Below, piece by piece: positions 58,816 to 64,000 of a DNA stretch of 64,000 nucleotides. The translations under genes and the position numbers were made by a program. Every line of letters starts with the position of its first letter. Within the stretch, counting starts at the first letter, position 1. The DNA is from Dyella ginsengisoli LA-4 (lineage in GTDB: Bacteria; Pseudomonadota; Gammaproteobacteria; Xanthomonadales; Rhodanobacteraceae), in assembly GCF_000334915.1 (NCBI RefSeq), contig NZ_AMSF01000001.1, positions 1 through 64,000 on the forward strand, in the 5' to 3' direction. The notes beneath the pieces were generated by a model, which made no database searches, was not told the origin of the DNA, and saw only the letters and a list, made by a program, of their open reading frames with translations.

Positions 58816-60015
58816 ATGAGCAGCCATCTCTTCACCTCCGAGTCGGTCTCCGAAGGCCACCCGGACAAGGTCGCCGACCAGATTTCCGATGCCGTCCTCG
58901 ACGCGATCCTCGCGCAGGACCCGCGTGCCCGCGTGGCGTGCGAAACCATGGTGAAGACCGGCGTGGCGATCGTCGCCGGCGAGATCACCACCAGCGCCTG
59001 GATCGACCTGGAGGCGCTGACCCGCAAGGTCATCGTCGACATCGGCTACGACTCCTCCGAGGTCGGTTTCGACGGCGCCACCTGCGGCGTGCTGAACCTG
59101 ATCGGCAAGCAGTCGCCGGACATCAACCAGGGTGTGGACCGCAAGAAGCCCGAGGAACAGGGCGCCGGCGACCAGGGCCTGATGTTCGGCTACGCCACCA
59201 ACGAGACCAGCACCTTCATGCCGGCGGCGATCCATCTGTCGCACCGCCTGGTCGAGCAGCAGGCGAAGATCCGCAAGAAGAAGAACTCGCCACTGTCGTG
59301 GCTGCGCCCGGATGCCAAGAGCCAGGTCACCCTGCGCTACGAGAACGGCAAGGCCGTGGCGATCGACGCGGTGGTGCTGTCGACCCAGCACGACCCGGGC
59401 GTCAAGCAGAAGCACCTGATCGAAGCGGTGCGCGAGGAGATCCTCAAGCCGGTGCTGCCGGAGAAGTGGCTGCACAAGGGCACCAAGTACCACATCAACC
59501 CGACCGGCAAGTTCGTGATCGGCGGCCCGGTGGGCGACTGCGGCCTGACCGGCCGCAAGATCATCGTCGACACCTACGGCGGCTGGGCCCGCCACGGCGG
59601 CGGCGCATTCTCCGGCAAGGATCCGTCCAAGGTCGACCGCTCGGCCGCCTACGCCGCGCGCTACGTGGCCAAGAACGTCGTGGCCGCGGGCCTGGCCGAC
59701 CGCTGCGAGGTGCAGGTTTCCTACGCCATCGGCGTGGCCGAGCCGACCTCGATCTCGGTGACCACCTTCGGTACCGGCAAGATCGCCGACGACAAGATCG
59801 AGAAGCTGATCCGCAAGCACTTCGACCTGCGCCCGTACGGCATCATCCAGATGCTCGACCTGATCCATCCGATGTACCAGCAGACCGCCAGCTACGGCCA
59901 CTTCGGCCGCAAGCCCTACGAGATGAAGGACGCCGCCGGCAAGGCCTTCACCGCGTTTTCGTGGGAGAAGACCGACAAGGCCGACGCGCTGCGCGCCGAC
60001 GCCAAGCTGAAGTAA
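58816..60015 (+). CDS. metK: S-adenosylmethionine synthetase
   Basis: MetK makes SAM from methionine and ATP, feeding all the methyltransferases in this window. The 399-residue protein begins [20 protein letters not shown] and has the family's [12 protein letters not shown] motif (about 115-126) and the P-loop-like [16 protein letters not shown] (about 258-273). It then continues [20 protein letters not shown]. Length matches E. coli MetK (384). A very strong terminator follows. I see no SAM or SAH riboswitch fold in the 143-nt upstream region. Confidence 0.98.
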   Translation: MSSHLFTSESVSEGHPDKVADQISDAVLDAILAQDPRARVACETMVKTGVAIVAGEITTSAWIDLEALTRKVIVDIGYDSSEVGFDGATCGVLNLIGKQSPDINQGVDRKKPEEQGAGDQGLMFGYATNETSTFMPAAIHLSHRLVEQQAKIRKKKNSPLSWLRPDAKSQVTLRYENGKAVAIDAVVLSTQHDPGVKQKHLIEAVREEILKPVLPEKWLHKGTKYHINPTGKFVIGGPVGDCGLTGRKIIVDTYGGWARHGGGAFSGKDPSKVDRSAAYAARYVAKNVVAAGLADRCEVQVSYAIGVAEPTSISVTTFGTGKIADDKIEKLIRKHFDLRPYGIIQMLDLIHPMYQQTASYGHFGRKPYEMKDAAGKAFTAFSWEKTDKADALRADAKLK

Positions 60016-60044
60016 GCGACTCGCCGCAACAACGGGTCACCGAG

Positions 60045-60074
60045 AACCCCGCGCCCAGGCGCGGGGTTTTTTTT
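60045..60074 (+). terminator. metK terminator
   Basis: A GC-rich stem of about 10 bp (AACCCCGCGCC with GGCGCGGGGTT) is followed by a run of eight T residues. It lies 30 nt after the metK stop. Confidence 0.94.
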
Positions 60075-60102
60075 CGGCCCGCCACATCGACCGGCCCCTG
60101 GC

Positions 60103-62961
60103 TCAGGGCATCGGTGGCGACTTGGCCGTCCCGAGCATGCTCAACGCCTCCTGGCGTTCGCCGCGAAGGCTCGCGTTGAGCTTGCCCGGGTCCATCGCGA
60201 TGACCGGGTCCATGTAGCGCTGGCGCACCGCCTGCGCCGCTGCCGTGTCATGCAGGTGCTCCAGCACGCCATACAGCCGCGACGCACTCTCGATGGTGTG
60301 CGCGTCGCTCTTTCCGAGCAGCTCGTTGCGCCCTTCCACCGCCTTTTCGTAGGGAGCGCGCGCGGCCGCCCAATGGCCGGCGGCGGCCTCGATGTCGCCC
60401 AACAGGTTGTAGGTGGCGAATACGATCGGATGCTGCGGCCCGAGCACCCGGATCTGCCCGGCGAGGGTCAGGCGCGCCTGGCTCATTGCCTCCTGGTACT
60501 GGCCGTCATAGCTGAGCAGGTTGGCGAGGCTGCCGTGTGCCATCAGCGTGTCGGGATGATTCTCGCCCAGCTGCCGCTGGTGCGCGGCGAGAATCCGTCG
60601 CTCGATGGCGATCGCCCGCACCATGAAAGCGTGCCGCACGGCCGGGTCGTCGGAGGCGTTGCCGCGCTTGGCCAGCAGCCGGACCATCAGGGTCATCGAG
60701 GCGATGGTCTCGGGGTGATCCGGCCCCAGGACGCGGCTGCGCGTGTCGATCACCGCCGTCACATCCTGGGCCGCCTTCGCATAGGCCGCCTCGTCACCCG
60801 ACAGATAGACCTCGTCCATCGCCAGCATGTGGCGCGCGGCGAGCGTGTCGGGGTGGTTCGCTCCCAACCGCCGGGTACGGATCGCGACCACTTGGCGCGC
60901 CAGTGCCAGCGATTTCTCGAAGTTGTGGCGGTAATGCTGCAGCTGCGCCAGGGTGATCATGGCGTCCAGGGTCTCCGGCGCCTCGGCGCCGAACGTGGCC
61001 CGGTCCAGTTCGACCATCGGCTCGGCCAGCGCCAGTGCCTCGTCGCGCTGCCCCAGCCCGATCAGGGTGACGACCAGGTCACGGCGCAGCCGCAGCAAGC
61101 CCGGGTCGGTGGCCGGCATGGTCCGGCTGAGGGCGTTGTAGAGCGACTGCTGCTCCTGGCGGGCCTCTTCCAGATGACCCTGGCCGGCCAGCACCTTCGC
61201 CCGGCCAGCCTCGGCCCGGACCCGCACCGGATCGCCGATCGGCCGCAGCGCGGTGGCCGCAACCACCCCGGAGTACAACGCACCGGCCGAGGCCAGGTCG
61301 CCCTGGCGCAGGCGCACGCGTGCCAGGTCCAGCTGCGCCGAAAGCACCCCGTCCGGATCGGCCGGACTCAGCCTCTTGCGTGCCGCCAGCACCTGCTCCA
61401 GCTCCGCCGCCGCATGGTCGTAGCTGCCGATGTTGAGCAACACCCGCGCCAGGGACTGGCGGACATCCGCGGCCAGCCGCGGCGCATCGGCGAAATCATG
61501 GCCGATCCGGTCCAGCGCGTGATTGACCACGAAGGTGTCCAGCATGCGCCGCGCCAGGTCGGTGGAACCGGCGGGGTTTGTCGTGGTGTCGGCCTGGCGC
61601 GCGCCGGTGATGGCATGTCCCATCGCGTCGATGTCCACGCTGTCGAGCATCGACTGCTGGAAGGCCACCACGCGCTCGAGCTGCCGCTGCCGCTGCTCGG
61701 CGAGACCGCGTGCCGCGCGCGCATCGTCGAGGGCGATCAGCGAAGCGAACAGACCGGCCAGCATGGTGAGCAGTACGGCCGCCGCCGCCGCCAGCGGCCA
61801 CCGGTTGCGTTGCATGTAGCGTCGCGCGCGGTACCAGTGCCGGCCGCGCCGCGCCTCGACCGGACGACACTCGAGGAAGCGCCGCAGGTCCACCGCGAGC
61901 GCGGTGACGCTGGCGTAGCGCTCGTCGATCCGGCGGCGCAGCGCCTTGAGGATGATCGCCTCCAGGTCCGATGGCACCGCCCGTCCGCGGGCCGGCGGCA
62001 GGCCGGCCTCCTGCCGGGCCAGGCGGGCTGCGCGACTGGGCGACACGAGGTTGCCGGCGATGATCGCGTTGGACAGCACGTGCGGCGTCACCAGTTCCTG
62101 GTAGGGCCGGCGTCCCGCCACCAGCTGGTACAGCACCACGCCCAGCGAGTACACGTCGGCCGCGGCAGTCAGCGGCAACCGCTCGATCTGCTCCGGGCTG
62201 GCGTAGGCCAGCGTCATCGCCTGCGCGGCGGTGGCGGTCCGCTGGGGATCGAGGTGGTCGCCGACCATCCGTGCGATGCCGAAGTCCAGCAGCTTCGGCG
62301 ATCCATCCGCCGTCACCAGGATGTTCGCCGGCTTGATGTCGCGATGGATGATCAGGTTGCGGTGGGCATATTCCACCGCCGTGCAGACCTTCAGGAACAG
62401 CTCGATCCGTCCGGTCAGGTCCAGTCCGCGGCGGTCGCACCAGACATCGATCCGCTCGCCGTCGACGTATTCCATCGCCAGGAACGGCCGGCCGTCGGCG
62501 AGCAGTCCGCCGTCGAGCAGGCGCGCGATGCCGGAATGCTCGAGCCGGGCCAGCAGCTTGCGCTCCTGGCAGAACCGCTCGGTCAGGACCGGCGAGCCCT
62601 CGGCGGCAGCCGTCAGCAACTTCAGTGCCACCTGCTGGCTGAAGTCATCGTCGACCCGCTCGGCCAGGTAGACCGTACCCATGCCGCCCTCGCCGAGGTG
62701 CCGCAGCAACCGGTAGTGGCGGGTATCCCGCGCCTGGGCATCCTGGCCGGTCAGGTCAGGCGACGTGACCTGCAGCACCGGCAGCGGTGCGGTGTGGGTG
62801 GAATCGATCGCCGCAAGCATCCAGCGCACCTCGCGCAGCAACGCCTCGTCCACCCCGCATTCGCCCACGACAAAACCATCCCGCGCGGACTCCGGCAGGT
62901 CGGCAGCGGCCAGCGCAACGCGCTTGGCCTCGGCATAGCGATCGGTTTGTGCCCCCTTCAT
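60103..62961 (-). CDS. Hanks-type Ser/Thr protein kinase with C-terminal TPR-like repeats
   Basis: This 952-residue protein has an N-terminal kinase domain (about 83-365): the glycine loop HLGEGGMGTVYLAE, K114 in VALK, HRDIKPANIL (206-215), DFG (226-228), the ASPE segment and DVYSLGVVLY. One membrane helix (about 388-410) follows a basic stretch. The rest (about 420-930), presumably periplasmic, holds TPR-like repeats with the recurring LG-x-x-HP(D/E)T signature. All catalytic residues are present. Target proteins are unknown. It lies 33 nt downstream of the methyltransferase gene on the same strand, so they probably form an operon. Confidence 0.93.
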   Translation of the reverse strand: MKGAQTDRYAEAKRVALAAADLPESARDGFVVGECGVDEALLREVRWMLAAIDSTHTAPLPVLQVTSPDLTGQDAQARDTRHYRLLRHLGEGGMGTVYLAERVDDDFSQQVALKLLTAAAEGSPVLTERFCQERKLLARLEHSGIARLLDGGLLADGRPFLAMEYVDGERIDVWCDRRGLDLTGRIELFLKVCTAVEYAHRNLIIHRDIKPANILVTADGSPKLLDFGIARMVGDHLDPQRTATAAQAMTLAYASPEQIERLPLTAAADVYSLGVVLYQLVAGRRPYQELVTPHVLSNAIIAGNLVSPSRAARLARQEAGLPPARGRAVPSDLEAIILKALRRRIDERYASVTALAVDLRRFLECRPVEARRGRHWYRARRYMQRNRWPLAAAAAVLLTMLAGLFASLIALDDARAARGLAEQRQRQLERVVAFQQSMLDSVDIDAMGHAITGARQADTTTNPAGSTDLARRMLDTFVVNHALDRIGHDFADAPRLAADVRQSLARVLLNIGSYDHAAAELEQVLAARKRLSPADPDGVLSAQLDLARVRLRQGDLASAGALYSGVVAATALRPIGDPVRVRAEAGRAKVLAGQGHLEEARQEQQSLYNALSRTMPATDPGLLRLRRDLVVTLIGLGQRDEALALAEPMVELDRATFGAEAPETLDAMITLAQLQHYRHNFEKSLALARQVVAIRTRRLGANHPDTLAARHMLAMDEVYLSGDEAAYAKAAQDVTAVIDTRSRVLGPDHPETIASMTLMVRLLAKRGNASDDPAVRHAFMVRAIAIERRILAAHQRQLGENHPDTLMAHGSLANLLSYDGQYQEAMSQARLTLAGQIRVLGPQHPIVFATYNLLGDIEAAAGHWAAARAPYEKAVEGRNELLGKSDAHTIESASRLYGVLEHLHDTAAAQAVRQRYMDPVIAMDPGKLNASLRGERQEALSMLGTAKSPPMP

Positions 62962-62994
62962 GCCCTCCTCCCGAGGGTCGCTCCACGCCCGGAC

Positions 62995-63597
62995 TCAGCC
63001 GGGCTTGCGTGCCACCAGATCGATCAGCGCGGACATCCCCCGATGCCCGGCACCTTCGTCCAGTTCGGCGTCGTACGACGCCAGATGTTCGATCTGCAGG
63101 TCGGCGAAAGCCTCCCGCAGCATCGGCTCGGTGTACAGATGGGCGAGCTCGGACGGCCCGCCGGTGCGGTATTCCAGCTGCTCGGGGCGGTAGCCCTCCA
63201 GCAGCAGCACGCCGCCGGGCTTCAAAGCAGCCCGGATGCCCTCGAAGATCCGGGCACGCAGCGCCGGGTCGGCGAACTGGAAAAAGATCGCCGCGATCAC
63301 GTCGAAGCGCTCATGCCCGAAATCCCAGCTCGCCAGGTCGGCCAGCTCCCAGGTGAGACTCACGCCACGCTCGGCGGCCAGGCGGCGGCTCTTGCCCAGC
63401 CCGACCTCGGAGGCATCCACGGCCAGCACGTCCAGACCCTGTTCGGCGAGCCAGACACCGTTGCGCCCCTCGCCGTCGGCCAGCGCCAGCGCGCTGCCAC
63501 GGGCGGGCAGCCGACGCTGCTCGGCACGGAGGAAGGCGTTGGGCGCGGTGCCGAACAGGAAGTCCTCGCCCGCGTAACGTTCATTCCATCGATTCAT
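62995..63597 (-). CDS. Small SAM-dependent methyltransferase, TehB-like
   Basis: This 200-residue class I methyltransferase begins WNERYAGEDFLFGTAPNAFL, as in TehB/thiopurine-type enzymes, and has a SAM motif (ALADGEGRNGVWLAEQG, about 38-54), LAVDASEVGLGKS and a late LKPGGVLLLEGY strand. TehB-type proteins methylate tellurite or other small thiols or metalloids; the real substrate here is unknown. The ATG at 63597 lacks a strong ribosome-binding site. A TAGACT -10-like sequence lies at 63624-63629 on the minus strand. It is the first gene of a two-gene run with the kinase and is divergent from uup. Confidence 0.9.
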   Translation of the reverse strand: MNRWNERYAGEDFLFGTAPNAFLRAEQRRLPARGSALALADGEGRNGVWLAEQGLDVLAVDASEVGLGKSRRLAAERGVSLTWELADLASWDFGHERFDVIAAIFFQFADPALRARIFEGIRAALKPGGVLLLEGYRPEQLEYRTGGPSELAHLYTEPMLREAFADLQIEHLASYDAELDEGAGHRGMSALIDLVARKPG

Positions 63598-63684
63598 GAC
63601 CGATCCCGGAGGGAAGCCGCCGGAGTCTAGACCACCCCGCCCGGCTCCGCATGTCCCGGCCTCCAGACGGACGCCCTGCACCCG

Positions 63685-63690
63685 TACAAT
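63685..63690 (+). promoter_or_regulatory. -10 element placing the uup start codon at +1
   Basis: TACAAT is followed by exactly six bases (GGGCGG) and then the ATG at 63697. The predicted transcript would be leaderless. Confidence 0.5.
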
Positions 63691-63696
63691 GGGCGG

Positions 63697-64000
63697 ATGT
63701 CCCTGATCCAACTCCAGCGCGTCGACTTCAGTATCGGCGGCCCCCTCCTGCTCGAACATGTCGATCTGTCCATCGATCGCAACGAGCGCGTGTGCATCGT
63801 CGGTCGCAACGGCGAAGGCAAATCCACCCTGATGAAGCTGATCGCCGGCGAGCTGCAGGCCGACGACGGCGAGATCCGCGTGCAGAACGGCATCGTCGTC
63901 GCACGCATGGCGCAGGAGGTGCCGCAGGGCACCGAAGGCACGGTGTTCGACGTGGTCTCCGACGGCCTCGGCGACCTCGGCCACCTGCTGGCGCGTTACC
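63697..64000 (+). CDS. uup: ABC-F ATPase Uup, 3'-truncated by the window edge
   Basis: Only the first 101 residues are in the window. They begin MSLIQLQRVDFSIGG, as in Uup, and contain Walker A GRNGEGKST (about residues 37-45), followed by KLIAGELQADDGEIRVQNG. Uup is a soluble ABC-F protein with two ATPase domains that acts on the ribosome and on DNA branch intermediates, and influences precise excision of transposons in E. coli. Another ABC-F paralogue such as EttA or YheS is less likely, given VARMAQEVPQGTEGTVFDVV. Confidence 0.88.
   Translation, partial: MSLIQLQRVDFSIGGPLLLEHVDLSIDRNERVCIVGRNGEGKSTLMKLIAGELQADDGEIRVQNGIVVARMAQEVPQGTEGTVFDVVSDGLGDLGHLLARY

Noticed and set aside
60250-63630. 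A 1126-codon open frame opposite the kinase gene
   Set aside because: It is antisense to an intact Ser/Thr kinase and the methyltransferase, with a composition typical of shadow frames (rich in Arg, Gln, His).

Overview
The window is a dense, high-GC stretch of a bacterial chromosome. Gene content and order point to a gammaproteobacterium of the Xanthomonadales, most likely the Rhodanobacteraceae (Rhodanobacter, Dyella or Frateuria relatives). Supporting points are a lptD-surA-pdxA-rsmA-apaG-apaH operon, a dcw cell-division cluster from mraZ to ftsZ that lacks murD, lpxC and secA next to it with dciA and an M23 peptidase between, and lpoA-yraN beside rsmI. The genus is an inference. I see no rRNA, tRNA, CRISPR array, insertion sequence or prophage gene. 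The one clear compositional outlier is the 5'-truncated gene at the left edge.

Layout. 1-2.4 kb: a truncated AT-rich two-lobed retropepsin-like protein, ssb and a small exported protein. 2.4-5.8 kb: a DedA-rhodanese fusion and an MFS pump, divergent from the polyprenyl diphosphate synthase ispB. 5.9-12.5 kb: three exported mannosidases (GH2, GH125, GH92) in one operon, which together could strip mannose from N-glycan or mannan chains. 12.6-15.3 kb: a TPR-sulfotransferase and an exported dienelactone-hydrolase-like protein. 15.2-17.7 kb: two ubiquinone hydroxylases. 17.8-20 kb: a small membrane protein, a PduO-type cobalamin adenosyltransferase and an HDAC-like deacetylase. 20-27 kb: the outer-membrane biogenesis/B6/rRNA operon (lptD to apaH). 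27-32.5 kb: secA, an M23 peptidase, dciA and lpxC.

32.9-48.4 kb: the dcw cluster, read right to left (mraZ-rsmH-ftsL-ftsI-murE-murF-mraY-ftsW-murG-murC-ddlB-ftsQ-ftsA-ftsZ). Every junction from rsmH to ftsQ overlaps by 1-11 nt. It is driven by a sigma70-type promoter whose -10 overlaps a series of four MraZ-type repeats spaced exactly 10 nt. 48.6-49.0 kb: RNase P RNA with a strong terminator. 49-52.2 kb: rsmI, divergent from lpoA-yraN. 52.2-58.7 kb: a LysE-type exporter, a nucleoside-type MFS permease and two diguanylate cyclases flanking dusB. 58.8-64 kb: metK, a Hanks-type Ser/Thr kinase with TPR-like repeats, a small methyltransferase, and the 5' end of uup.

The genes are mostly housekeeping: envelope assembly (lptD, surA, lpxC, dcw, lpoA, secA), quinone synthesis (ispB, two UbiH-family hydroxylases) and RNA modification (rsmA, rsmH, rsmI, dusB, rnpB). 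The accessory parts are the mannosidase operon, the sulfotransferase, the kinase and the aspartic-protease-like gene. I did not find a clearly new defence or mobile system. The most notable observations are the lack of murD, a repeated 'minus-10 then exactly 6 nt then ATG' arrangement that suggests leaderless mRNAs at three genes, the mraZ operator, repeats flanking the lpxC promoter, and the two-lobed retropepsin-like protein.
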